Numbered from the stretch's first letter, positions 1-7,350 are shown. The stretch is DNA of 12,957 nucleotides from Microcaldota archaeon (GCA_023248665.1 JAHFEC010000017.1:1-12957); one strand, 5' to 3'. Numbers and translations: made by a program. The notes: generated from the letters alone by a model not told the origin.

Positions 1-99
1 AGCTGTGCGTTCCAACGTCGGATGCTTCTCGGAGCGGACCAGCTGGACGAACTGGTCAATCTTGGTCTGGAGCACGGGGAGAGAATGACGGCGGGGCAT
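1..99 (-). CDS. N-terminus of an unidentified protein, possibly a winged-helix type (partial, runs off left edge)
   Basis: Only 33 codons are inside the window: ATG at 99, then MPRRHSLPVLQTKIDQFVQL and onward to the edge. The stretch around LQTKIDQFVQLVRSEK resembles, from memory, the start of small helix-turn-helix domains common in DPANN archaea (ETKxDxLxxLv...), but there is too little sequence to assign a function. The start is uncertain: a TTTAAA box lies at 99-104, directly before the ATG. It would place a leaderless start about 26 bases downstream at the in-frame GTG at 75, giving a protein beginning (M)LQTKIDQF. The ATG at 99 would need a more distant promoter, perhaps the AT-rich stretch at 191-200 read in reverse. 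The gene diverges from the pilin-like operon. Confidence 0.5.
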   Translation of the reverse strand, partial: MPRRHSLPVLQTKIDQFVQLVRSEKHPTLERTA

Positions 100-104
100 T
101 TAAA
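99..104 (-). promoter_or_regulatory. TATA-like box for the left-edge minus-strand gene
   Basis: On the minus strand this reads CCTTTAAATG. Its centre is about 26 bases upstream of the in-frame GTG at 75, the normal archaeal TATA-to-start distance for a leaderless mRNA. This favours the GTG over the ATG at 99. Confidence 0.35.
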
Positions 105-190
105 GGTTTGTCGGGCCGCAAATGAGCGGGCCCGGGCCGGCCGGCTCGTTTCGCAAGGGCGGGGCACCGGCCGGGATGAGCGCCCAAAAA

Positions 191-200
191 GGATATTAAG
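191..200 (+). promoter_or_regulatory. TATA-like box for the pilin-like operon
   Basis: ggatattaag, with atatta centred about 25 bases upstream of the ATG at 221. This fits a leaderless transcript beginning at the first gene of the operon. The reverse reading (CTTAATATCC) could also serve the divergent gene. Confidence 0.45.
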
Positions 201-220
201 CGGGGCCGTAAAATCCACGC

Positions 221-772
221 ATGGAATGGGGGGAAAACCGGCGGATGCCGCGCGAACGGACTGGGCGCGAGCGACGCGCCATCCGGCATGACGCCAAGCG
301 CGAGGACGCCGCCCCCTTTTCGCCGGCCCGCGCTCGGAGGCGGAACGGGCCGGCGCGCGCTTCTTGCCGCGGGCAGACCACCGTCGAATACGTGGTCATG
401 CTCAGCGTGCTGCTCATCATCCTGACCGCCGCCTACATCTACTCGCGCAATCTGGACCTCAAGCGCGAGGGCCTCGTCTCGCAGATGGAGGGCGAACGGC
501 TCGTTTACCAGCTCTCGCAGGCCATGGACTATGCCGCCATCGCGGGCGGGGAGAGCAACATCTCCCTTTTCCTTTCCGCCTACCCCAACCAGAGCATGGT
601 CGTCTCGGGCGCCGAGGTGCTGGCGCTGGGGCCGGGCAACATCACGCTGGCCTCGTCGCGCAGCCTCGCGGGCCTGGCGACCGGCGCGCAGTATCCCAAG
701 TATTTCGATTCCAACCAGCAGATCAGGGTGGAATGTGACGGCGCCAAGATAACGGTCAACGAGGAGGGATAG
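221..772 (+). CDS. Pilin-like protein with class III signal peptide (183 aa)
   Basis: First gene of the operon. Residues about 51-57 read RGQTTVE and are followed by a hydrophobic helix (about 57-72, YVVMLSVLLIILTAAYIY). This matches the archaeal class III prepilin pattern (Q-x-S/T-x-E followed by a hydrophobic stretch), in which a FlaK/EppA/PibD-type peptidase cuts before the Gln. The mature protein would be an N-terminal helix plus a short ectodomain of about 110 residues with sequons NIS and NIT. The leader is unusually long: about 51 strongly basic residues precede the Gln. A start at Met9 (position 245) is possible, but the TATA-like box at 191-200 fits 221. I infer a type IV pilin or archaellin-like surface subunit; which structure it builds cannot be told, and no assembly ATPase lies in the window. 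Confidence 0.75.
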   Translation: MEWGENRRMPRERTGRERRAIRHDAKREDAAPFSPARARRRNGPARASCRGQTTVEYVVMLSVLLIILTAAYIYSRNLDLKREGLVSQMEGERLVYQLSQAMDYAAIAGGESNISLFLSAYPNQSMVVSGAEVLALGPGNITLASSRSLAGLATGAQYPKYFDSNQQIRVECDGAKITVNEEG

Positions 773-776
773 GAGA

Positions 777-1418
777 ATGAGCCAAGGATGGAACGAAGAA
801 TGGATGAAAAAACGGATGGACGAGCAAAGGACGGATGAAGGAAGCACAAAACAGAGAAAAACGCGGATGAGACGCATGAACCCCAAAAAAACAAAAATCG
901 CCCAGGTGATGATCAGCGACTTCATAGTCTCGCTGTCCGTCTTCATGCTCGTGCTCATGCTTTTTTACGTGACGTGGACCCGGAACGTGGATGCCATGGG
1001 CGAGGAGCTGCTTCGGGAGCGCGCCCTGCAGGCCGCGCAGAAAGGCATGGACGCCCTCACCCTCTCCCCCGGTTTCCCGTCCAACTGGGCGGTGATGGGG
1101 CTGGCTTCCCCGGGAGATGCCGCCCTCGGGGGCATCGGCACGGCCCAAAGCCCCGGAAACCTCGATGAGGTCAAGATGGCGCAGCTGGCCGCATGGCTCG
1201 GGAATCCGAACAATCACAACGCCACGCTCAAGAAGATGGGCATCGGCCCGTACGATGCGGACGTGGGCCTGAGCCTGACGGACGGCGGCACCCAGATTTA
1301 TTACATGGGTTATGGCCCGCAAAGCGATGCGCAGGTGCTCGCGAGCGCGCAGCGGCTGGTCGTCTATGCCAACAAGAGCGCGACGGTGAGAATCCGGGTG
1401 TGGAGGGCGGGGCAATGA
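777..1418 (+). CDS. Pilin-like single-anchor membrane protein (213 aa)
   Basis: Begins 4 bases after the preceding stop, with GGAGG and GGAGA runs just upstream, and ends overlapping the next gene by ATGA. A charged, Met/Lys/Arg-rich N-terminal stretch (residues 1-40) leads into a hydrophobic segment (about 44-67, VMISDFIVSLSVFMLVLMLF). A predicted extracellular domain follows, with PGFPSNWAVMGL at about residues 99-110. From memory, a P-G-x-P-x-N-W motif after a single N-terminal helix recurs in archaeal pilin-like operon proteins; this is recall, not a search. Met31 and Met34 (positions 867 and 876) are alternative starts that would remove the low-complexity N-terminus. It is likely co-assembled with its operon partners at the cell surface. 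Confidence 0.7.
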   Translation: MSQGWNEEWMKKRMDEQRTDEGSTKQRKTRMRRMNPKKTKIAQVMISDFIVSLSVFMLVLMLFYVTWTRNVDAMGEELLRERALQAAQKGMDALTLSPGFPSNWAVMGLASPGDAALGGIGTAQSPGNLDEVKMAQLAAWLGNPNNHNATLKKMGIGPYDADVGLSLTDGGTQIYYMGYGPQSDAQVLASAQRLVVYANKSATVRIRVWRAGQ

Positions 1419-1888
1419 ACACGGACACGGAAGCCCGCAAGAAAGGCGTGGTGCTGACCACCGAAGCGCTCATGGCCGCCCTCCTGCTTTTGGGCGCGCT
1501 CATGCTCGCGTTCGGCCCGCTCGCGCCCGAACAGGCCCTGCCGGACGGGAGCCTGCCCGTCCTGAGGCATGCGGCCGACGACACGCTGGAGGCGGGCATG
1601 CGCGACGATGCGTGGCTTCAGCCCCTGCAAGCCCCGGGCATTGCCGATGATTTGAAGATTAGGAATCTGGTCAACAACCTCACGCCGTCGCTCTGCATGG
1701 AGGTGGAGATATACGGGGACGGACAGGTGCCCCCGAATCTCACCTACGCATATGTGCGCCCGGGCTGCCTGCGGGGCACCGGCGTGCAAGAGGCGCAGGG
1801 GTGGCGGGCCATCATCAACCGGACCGACGCGTCGGATTATTCGTATTACTGGGTGCGCGCCCGCGCGTATCCGCGGGGAGGGGAATAG
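1415..1888 (+). CDS. Small pilin-like surface protein (157 aa)
   Basis: The start codon overlaps the upstream stop (ATGA, 1415-1418), implying translational coupling. The N-terminus is MNTDTEARKKGVVLTTEA followed by a hydrophobic helix (about residues 15-34). A basic stretch, then KG, then a short run ending in Glu and a helix resembles a type IV prepilin leader, although the Glu is one position off the usual +5 if cleavage is after the Gly. The ectodomain of about 120 residues contains sequons NLT (twice) and NRT and two cysteines (C-M-E-V near 95 and P-G-C-L near 119) that could pair. No enzyme motif is visible. I infer a minor pilin or pseudopilin of the same surface structure as its neighbours. 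Confidence 0.7.
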   Translation: MNTDTEARKKGVVLTTEALMAALLLLGALMLAFGPLAPEQALPDGSLPVLRHAADDTLEAGMRDDAWLQPLQAPGIADDLKIRNLVNNLTPSLCMEVEIYGDGQVPPNLTYAYVRPGCLRGTGVQEAQGWRAIINRTDASDYSYYWVRARAYPRGGE

Positions 1889-2818
1889 ATGCAAAAAGGG
1901 CTCGTGTACACCATGTCAGTCTTCCTCATCGTGGCCGTGTTCCTTGAGCTGGCCCTCTTCTGGGTCGGGCAGATGGACAAGCGCCTCCTTTACTCCCAGC
2001 CGCAGCCGGACGGCGAGGTGCTGATCTACAAGCTCGATGAATTGTCCTCGCTTTCCATGCAGGCCATGGGGCTGGATGCGCAGATGGCGCGCACGAGCAC
2101 GGCGCTCACCCTCAACATCAGCGATGCGGGATTCCCGTTCGTGGGTGCGGGCGCCGGCCGCATACAGGTCAGCAAGCTGGAGGCGTGGAGCGAGAGCGCG
2201 AGCGGGTGGCAGAATGCCACCAATTCGAGCCTGAAGATGGACGTGTCGGTGCCCAACGGCACGGGCTTGCTGCTCTCCACTTCCGGCTCCAAGCTTAATT
2301 ACACGCACGACAACACGGAGAGCACGCGGGACAACGCCACGCTGAACCTCTCGAAAGTGGCGGGATATGTGCCGACTGCGGTGCGGGTCGACATCACATG
2401 CACACGGCCGGCGGGCGGCATACCGGGAGTCCTGGACTGGACGGACTGGAGCAACACCGGCGGCTCGATGAACGGGGTAATCAACTTCCTCGATGCGACC
2501 GCAGGATGGACGCGCCAGGACAATGTGCAATTCGACCCTTCCACGCCCAATGCGTTCAATGCTACTTACAGGACCAACGCCAACAGTTATGCCGAAGTCA
2601 TCCATGTGGACTGGGGCCCGGATTACCTGCTCCAGATATGGGCCGAACCCAACCCGGCCAGAGACTACACGAAAGCGGACATCAACTGCACGTGGAACAT
2701 CAGCACCACGATGAATTTCCCGAACGCCAATGCCGAAACGCTTTACGTGCCCATTCACGTCATCCTCAACAGCACGAACGCGAATTATTCCGGCAATCTG
2801 GTGCTGGCCAGAAAATAA
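1889..2818 (+). CDS. Large pilin-like, heavily sequon-bearing surface protein (309 aa)
   Basis: The ATG directly abuts the upstream TAG, and a ggggagggg run upstream can serve as ribosome-binding site. The protein opens with MQKGLVYTMSVFLIVAVFLE, a short leader and one membrane helix (about residues 4-26). The rest is an extracellular domain of about 280 residues rich in Thr, Asn and Ser. I count 12 N-x-S/T sequons (for example NIS, NAT, NSS, NGT, NYT, NLS, NCT, NST, NYS), suggesting dense N-glycosylation. Trp-rich beta-type segments such as VLDWTDWSNTGGSMNG and WTRQDNVQFDPS suggest a beta-sandwich fold, which is inference. It is last in the operon and is followed by the promoter of the next gene. 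It could be a tip or adhesive subunit; no homologue is recognised by name. Confidence 0.75.
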   Translation: MQKGLVYTMSVFLIVAVFLELALFWVGQMDKRLLYSQPQPDGEVLIYKLDELSSLSMQAMGLDAQMARTSTALTLNISDAGFPFVGAGAGRIQVSKLEAWSESASGWQNATNSSLKMDVSVPNGTGLLLSTSGSKLNYTHDNTESTRDNATLNLSKVAGYVPTAVRVDITCTRPAGGIPGVLDWTDWSNTGGSMNGVINFLDATAGWTRQDNVQFDPSTPNAFNATYRTNANSYAEVIHVDWGPDYLLQIWAEPNPARDYTKADINCTWNISTTMNFPNANAETLYVPIHVILNSTNANYSGNLVLARK

Positions 2819-2821
2819 GTG

Positions 2822-2835
2822 GATTTATATTTTTT
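2822..2835 (+). promoter_or_regulatory. TATA-like box plus T-run between operon end and 94-aa gene
   Basis: The sequence gatttatatttttt begins 3 bases after the operon stop. tttatat is centred about 27 bases before the ATG at 2854, fitting a leaderless start. The overlapping T-run could also help terminate the pilin-like operon transcript. Confidence 0.5.
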
Positions 2836-2853
2836 GCCACTTATAGATTAAAC

Positions 2854-3138
2854 ATGGAAAATGGCAAAAACAACCCGGATAATGTAAACTATCCCAACGG
2901 CAAGCCCGTCGTGGGAGCCTGCGGCGTTTACGACCCGCACGATACGGCTTATGGAAATATCAAGCCGAATATCACGTATTTGGACACCCACGAGATAAAA
3001 TGGGGAGCGGTGGCGCTCGCCGGGGCAGGGGTGCTCACGATGGCCACGCTGGCCAAGAAATTGATGAAGCCGGCCTCGAACGGGAAAATAAATGTCGATG
3101 GCCTAAAGCCAGCCGGGAAGCAGACGATAAGACCGTGA
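2854..3138 (+). CDS. Small single-TM protein, unknown function (94 aa)
   Basis: Not recognised. The start was chosen from the TATA-like box about 27 bases upstream; there is no Shine-Dalgarno. The first 50 residues are hydrophilic and rich in Asn, Gly, Tyr and Pro (MENGKNNPDNVNYPNGKPVV onwards). They are followed by one hydrophobic segment (about residues 50-66, WGAVALAGAGVLTMATL) and a basic tail (AKKLMKPASNGK...). With Lys/Arg after the helix it would, by the positive-inside rule, sit with its N-terminus outside and a short tail inside. It ends 26 bases from the stop of the convergent trm5. It might be an accessory to the surface proteins upstream, but only position suggests that. Confidence 0.6.
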   Translation: MENGKNNPDNVNYPNGKPVVGACGVYDPHDTAYGNIKPNITYLDTHEIKWGAVALAGAGVLTMATLAKKLMKPASNGKINVDGLKPAGKQTIRP

Positions 3139-3164
3139 GCCCGAGTTCGTGGCCCGAAACCTCT

Positions 3165-4250
3165 TCAGGCTCGATTTTTCTTCACTTTCAGATCCAACAC
3201 CACTTGCGTGAGCGTGGGCGAGTAGGGTCGCACCTCGCGCCATGAGAGAAGCGCAAGCGCACAGCCTTCTTTTTTGGATATTTGCCCCGCCCGCGCGAGC
3301 ACGTCGGCCTCGCCGGCCTCGGTCGGGGTGAAGGCGTACAAGTGGATGACGCAGCCGTCTTTGGCCGCGCGCAGGGCGGACGGCAAGAATGAGAGCGAGT
3401 CGGACGGGTGGGGCATGAGAATCCGGTCGGCCCAGCCGCAAAAACGGGACTGGACGAGGACCGCTTTGACGTCGCCCTCGATGATCTCGATGCGCCTGCA
3501 TTTGTTAAGCAGGACATTTTTTTTTGCAAGCGCAATGGCGTGCGGGTTAAGCTCGATGCACACTATTTTGGCGGGCTGGGCCTTGGGATTGGTTTTTTTC
3601 TCGATGATAATGGCATAGGGGGCCACGCCGGCGAAAAGCACGAGGATGTTCTCATCCGCTTTCGCCTGGCCGGCGATGCGCAGGCGCTCGGTACAGAAAC
3701 GGGGCGTGAAATACACCTCGTTGAGATCCACCTCGAACTCGCAGCCGGACTCCTTGCACACGGTGCGCGTGCGCTTCTCGCCCGCAATCACTTCCACGGG
3801 GCGGATGCGGTAGGGCCCGCCGGTGCCTTCGGTCTTCTTGGCCGCCACTTTCACGTGAGGGTATAGTTCGAGCACGGCGCGGGCGATGCGCTCCTGCTGG
3901 TGCGCGAGCGCATCCGGGATCTCCAGCACGGCGATGTCGCCGACCAGGTCAAAAGAGCCGACCAGCCGGGCCATTTCCTGCTCGGATAGGTAGGGCGCCA
4001 GAAGCTCCTGCAACGAGAGGGGGCGGTGCGCGGCCTTTTCGAGCGCGGCCTCGCGCAATGCCCCCAGCTTCAATGCCCGCACTTTCTTCTCAAGAGAAGG
4101 CAGGACGGGGAAGACGACGTCGCCGCCTTCGTGGCGGATCTTGTACAGATGGTCGAGGGCGGAATGCTGGATGAGGAGGCGGTGCGCGCCCTGCGCGGAT
4201 TTCTTTGGGACGAAAAGCGCAAGCGTTTTGGCCGGATTGGGGTTCGACAT
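3165..4250 (-). CDS. trm5: tRNA (guanine37-N1)-methyltransferase, Trm5 type (361 aa)
   Basis: Transfers methyl from S-adenosylmethionine to N1 of G37, 3' of the anticodon, which prevents +1 frameshifting. Length and layout fit archaeal Trm5: an N-terminal region (1 to about 75), a middle RNA-binding part, then a class I methyltransferase domain. Visible family signatures are DLNEVYFTPRFCTERLRIA (about 175-193), the SAM-binding loop VLFAGVAPYAI (204-214), the ribose-binding strand VCIELNPHAIALAKKN (230-245), IEGDV (257-261) and ADRILMPHPSDSLSFLPSAL (274-293). The start at 4250 is favoured by TTATTTAACC about 26 bases upstream and by a family-like N-terminus; upstream in-frame codons are low-complexity. 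The motif usually written N-L/P-P is here MPHPSDS, and the glycine loop is GVA rather than GVG, so this is a somewhat divergent member. Taw22/Trm5a-like activity on the wyosine pathway cannot be excluded. Confidence 0.9.
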   Translation of the reverse strand: MSNPNPAKTLALFVPKKSAQGAHRLLIQHSALDHLYKIRHEGGDVVFPVLPSLEKKVRALKLGALREAALEKAAHRPLSLQELLAPYLSEQEMARLVGSFDLVGDIAVLEIPDALAHQQERIARAVLELYPHVKVAAKKTEGTGGPYRIRPVEVIAGEKRTRTVCKESGCEFEVDLNEVYFTPRFCTERLRIAGQAKADENILVLFAGVAPYAIIIEKKTNPKAQPAKIVCIELNPHAIALAKKNVLLNKCRRIEIIEGDVKAVLVQSRFCGWADRILMPHPSDSLSFLPSALRAAKDGCVIHLYAFTPTEAGEADVLARAGQISKKEGCALALLSWREVRPYSPTLTQVVLDLKVKKNRA

Positions 4251-4270
4251 GGGATAACCTTGGAAAAAGG

Positions 4271-4280
4271 GGTTAAATAA
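4271..4280 (-). promoter_or_regulatory. TATA-like box of trm5
   Basis: On the minus strand TTATTTAACC is centred about 26 bases upstream of the trm5 ATG at 4250. There is no Shine-Dalgarno, so a leaderless mRNA is likely. trm5 is therefore transcribable separately from leuS. Confidence 0.5.
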
Positions 4281-4315
4281 GCTCGCGAAGGCCCGGCGAT
4301 TGCGGTTTTTTCCTG

Positions 4316-4420
4316 CGGGCCCGTGAATAGGCCCGGGCAAAAGCCGGGGCGGACGTTCCCCGGGCGGCGAGCCCGGGGAGATGCGGGCCGGCAGGCCCAC
4401 AGGCGGAGCCTTAGGGGCTC
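4316..4420. repeat. Four consecutive inverted repeats in the leuS-trm5 spacer
   Basis: Four hairpin-capable sequences lie in a row. They are cgggcc/ggcccg (4316-4321 and 4330-4335), tccccgggc/gcccgggga (4357-4365 and 4371-4379, 9-bp perfect arms, 5-base loop), gggcc/ggccc (4385-4389 and 4394-4398) and gagcc/ggctc (4406-4410 and 4416-4420, loop containing the leuS stop). In the leuS direction no T-run directly follows, so this is not a textbook terminator. It may be a structured 3' UTR or transcript-stabilising element, or simply a GC-rich palindromic spacer. Confidence 0.45.
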
Positions 4421-7350
4421 ACGAAGATGCTCGGCTTGCCGGGCAGCGCGTTGGACGCCTTCGCGGCCAGCGCCGGCGGCGCATCCTCCTCGCGCAGGAC
4501 CTCGATTTTGGCGCCTAAGAATTCGCTTGAGAGGAATTCCCGGGCGTCCGTTAGCACGTCCATCTCCTCCTGCGCGTCGAGCGCCTCGCCCGTGATGGAG
4601 CCGATGTTCTTGATGAGCTTGCCGGCCAGCTGCGCCACCGCCTGCGCTCGCTTTGAGAGCTCGGGGTCTTTCTTGGCCGCGTCCATCACCGCTTTGATGT
4701 TCTTGTGAGCCGCCACCAGCGCGCGCGCCTTCTTCTTCCACGAGGAATGCACGATGAGAGAGATGGAGGCGGGCTTCTCGTTCTTGATGAGCGAGAGGAT
4801 GTGGCGCACGTCCTCGATGACGGACTGCAGATACTGCTCGCCCATCTCAAGCGAGGGGTCGATCTGTTTCGTATCGGCGGACGGGAAACCGGCCGACACC
4901 GCCATCGGGCAAGCGGCGGCATACGCTTTCTTCTCGCCCAGCATTTCCCAGAATTCCTCGGCCACGTGCGGCATGAAGGGGTTGGCCAGCAGGGCCCAGT
5001 ACTCGAAGAATTCGCGCAGATCGAGCCGGGCGCTGCGGCGCGAATACCATTGCAGGTCATTGACCGTGTCGTAGAGGAGCGCCTTCGCCAACGGGCGCAG
5101 CTGGAACTCGTCGTACTGGGCGCGGGCGTCGCGCACGCGCGAATGGAACCTTGAATAGAACCAGCGCGAGATTCGGGAGCGGGAAGGGGCCTTTGTTTTC
5201 TCATTGATCGTCTTCTTGAGATAGTTCTCCAGAACGTTCAGTCGGCTGATGACGCCCTCGGCGGCGGCCTGGTTGAAGTCCGAATCCGCCTCCAATTCGG
5301 CGCTGGACGTCACCACGAACCTAACCACGTCCGTGCCATACTGGGCGATCGCTTTTCTGAGCGGCAGGATGTTGCCCATGCTCTTGGACATCTTCTTGCC
5401 TTCCATGGTGACGAAGCCGTTGGACACGGCCTGCCTCGGCCAGAAGGAGGAGGCCGGGCGCTTTTTCCCGTCCGCCCCTTCCTGCGCCTGCGCGAATACG
5501 GCCGTGTGGATGAATATCATGAAGGTCAGGTGGTTGTGCACCAGATCGTGCGCCGAATGGCGCGAGTCGAGCGGATACCAGTACAAGAATTCGCGCCGGG
5601 CCTCGTCCCAGTCCGGCGTCTTCTTCTTTTTGTCTGCGGGCTCTTTCCCCAATAGGACGAAATCAAAGAATTGATCATCGATTTTCTCGATCCCGCCGTC
5701 GGCTGCCATCTTCTTCACGATGGGCGCGATGGTGTAGAAAGCCATGTAAATGGTTGAATCCGACAACGCCTCGATCATCTGAGTCTCATCGAACGGGAAT
5801 TGCGTGCCCAAGCCGCTGGCGCGGGTGCAGGCTTTCCTCTGCAGCCAGCCGACGGTGTATTCGTAGTCTTGGCGAAGGCCGGCGGGCCGGATGCGCATGG
5901 CGGCGAGCGCCTCGCGCGTCTTGGCCTTCCACGCCTCGTTGCCGTAGTCGATGAACCACTGGTTCTTGACTTGCTTGACCACGCACAAGGCGCCGCATCG
6001 GCAATGGACCGGCGCGTTGGCCAGAATGTGCACGGACAGGGCCTGGCCGGCGCGCACGAGATCCGCTTTTATCCTCTCTTTGGCCTCGATGCCGTTCAGG
6101 CCGGCGTAGGGCGCGCTCTTCATCCGGCCCGAATGCGCCTCGGTCTTGTACAAGAGCTTGGTGGCCTCTTGGGCTTTCGGGTCGTCCTGGTTTTTCACGC
6201 CCATCTTCTGGCAGAGCTCGCCGGCCGGGCAGGGGCCGAAGCCGGGCGTGTCCAGCACTTGGATGGGCTTGGTTTCATCGAGCTTGTGCAGGTCCCGCAG
6301 GGCCAGCCAGTCAAAGGGCGCGTGCGCGGGGACGGACATGACGAGGCCGGTGCCGACCGCCGGATCGACGAAGGAGGCCGGCAGGATGGGAATGGCCCGC
6401 CCGTCGGCCGGATGCGAGGCGCGAAGCGCGAGCAGCTCGGAGGCCGGCACGTCTTTTATCTTGGCCATCTCGAACTGGTGCGAGAGCGTCTCGAACGCCT
6501 CGCGCGTAAGATAGATGCGCTTTGGTTTTTGGGCCGCCGGGGCTTCCTTTTTCCCCGCCTTCTTCTCTTTCTTCCCGGCATTCGCCTCTTTTTTCCCCAT
6601 CTTTTCTTCTTCCGCGGCTTCCTTCATTTGAACGAGCACGTATTTGGCGTTTGGGTTCACCCACAGGTTGGTCACGCCCGGCAAAGTCTCGGGCCGGTAG
6701 GTGATGGTCGGGATGAAGCCCTCGCCGGCTTGGAAAAGCACGGCCGTCACTTCCTCCAGCTGCGGGTCGAGGTCGCCCTGCGTATCGTGCCCGCCCACCG
6801 GCTGCTGGTCCGCCGGGCACCAGGGCACCGGATGCGAGCCCTTGGCGATGAGGCCGGCCTCGTGCAGCTTGTGGAACTGCCATTGGATGAACTTGTTGAA
6901 GATTGCATCGAAGGTGTAGAATTTTCGCCGCCAGTCGATGGAATAGCCCATCTCCTTCATGCCGGCCTCGATTTCCTTCGAGAAGAAGAGGACGAGGGAT
7001 TTGGGCTCGGTCAGGGTGCGGGTCGTCTCGGGCGGGATGCCGTAGATCTTGTCGAAAATGCCGAACAGTTCCGGGTCTCCGGCCTGGATGCGCTTGGCCA
7101 TGGCCAGGATGGGCGTTCCGGTGACATGAAAGGCCATGGGAAAGAGCACGTTCTTGCCGTTCATGCGCATATAGCGCGCATAGATGTCGGTGGTGGTGTA
7201 GGTGCGCGCGTGCCCGATGTGCTGCGGCGAATTGGGGTAGGGAAAGGCGGCGGTGAGATAGAATTTGTCGCCTTTAGAGACATGAGGCTCGAATATATGC
7301 GCCTCGTTCCAGCGCGCCTGCCATTTGACGTGAAGCGAATGAAAATCCAT
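4411..7350 (-). CDS. leuS: Leucyl-tRNA synthetase, archaeal/eukaryotic type (979 aa)
   Basis: Charges tRNA(Leu) with leucine, and the CP1 domain edits mischarged tRNA. Class Ia signatures are PNSPQHIGHARTY (HIGH at 44-47) and GKKMSKSMGN (KMSKS at 653-657). Archaeal-type blocks include PVPWCPADQQPVGGHDTQGD (174-193), TYRPETLPGVTNLWVNP (217-233), the editing-site block GTGLVMSVPAHAPFDW (333-348), CRCGALCVVKQVKNQWF (450-466), TVGWLQRKACTRASGLGT (499-516) and IEALSDSTIYMAFYTIA (526-542). Length is normal for the archaeal form. The start at 7350 is supported by CATAATAAAT centred 25 bases upstream and by conservation beginning at the expected helix. Residues about 244-277 are a Lys/Ala/Glu low-complexity insertion in the CP1 region. 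A cytosolic housekeeping enzyme. Confidence 0.97.
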   Translation of the reverse strand: MDFHSLHVKWQARWNEAHIFEPHVSKGDKFYLTAAFPYPNSPQHIGHARTYTTTDIYARYMRMNGKNVLFPMAFHVTGTPILAMAKRIQAGDPELFGIFDKIYGIPPETTRTLTEPKSLVLFFSKEIEAGMKEMGYSIDWRRKFYTFDAIFNKFIQWQFHKLHEAGLIAKGSHPVPWCPADQQPVGGHDTQGDLDPQLEEVTAVLFQAGEGFIPTITYRPETLPGVTNLWVNPNAKYVLVQMKEAAEEEKMGKKEANAGKKEKKAGKKEAPAAQKPKRIYLTREAFETLSHQFEMAKIKDVPASELLALRASHPADGRAIPILPASFVDPAVGTGLVMSVPAHAPFDWLALRDLHKLDETKPIQVLDTPGFGPCPAGELCQKMGVKNQDDPKAQEATKLLYKTEAHSGRMKSAPYAGLNGIEAKERIKADLVRAGQALSVHILANAPVHCRCGALCVVKQVKNQWFIDYGNEAWKAKTREALAAMRIRPAGLRQDYEYTVGWLQRKACTRASGLGTQFPFDETQMIEALSDSTIYMAFYTIAPIVKKMAADGGIEKIDDQFFDFVLLGKEPADKKKKTPDWDEARREFLYWYPLDSRHSAHDLVHNHLTFMIFIHTAVFAQAQEGADGKKRPASSFWPRQAVSNGFVTMEGKKMSKSMGNILPLRKAIAQYGTDVVRFVVTSSAELEADSDFNQAAAEGVISRLNVLENYLKKTINEKTKAPSRSRISRWFYSRFHSRVRDARAQYDEFQLRPLAKALLYDTVNDLQWYSRRSARLDLREFFEYWALLANPFMPHVAEEFWEMLGEKKAYAAACPMAVSAGFPSADTKQIDPSLEMGEQYLQSVIEDVRHILSLIKNEKPASISLIVHSSWKKKARALVAAHKNIKAVMDAAKKDPELSKRAQAVAQLAGKLIKNIGSITGEALDAQEEMDVLTDAREFLSSEFLGAKIEVLREEDAPPALAAKASNALPGKPSIFVSP

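Noticed and set aside
105..190. GC-palindromic stretch (gggcccgggccggccggc and ggccggg) as a structured RNA
   Set aside because: The complementarity is simple GC alternation in a divergent promoter region; no family, terminator or conserved fold can be recognised.
56..958. 300-codon minus-strand open frame opposite the first pilin-like genes
   Set aside because: It overlaps two plus-strand genes that have signal peptides, sequons and operon spacing. Its translation is Arg/Pro/His/Gly-rich with no domain, typical of an antisense frame in GC-rich DNA.
1916..2758. 280-codon minus-strand open frame opposite the 309-aa protein
   Set aside because: Shadow of the glycosylation-rich plus-strand gene; Arg/His/Val-rich with no motif and no promoter of its own.
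4241..4262. ggttcgacatgggataacc as a possible tRNA T-arm
   Set aside because: It spans the trm5 start codon and lacks an acceptor, D or anticodon arm in the correct positions.
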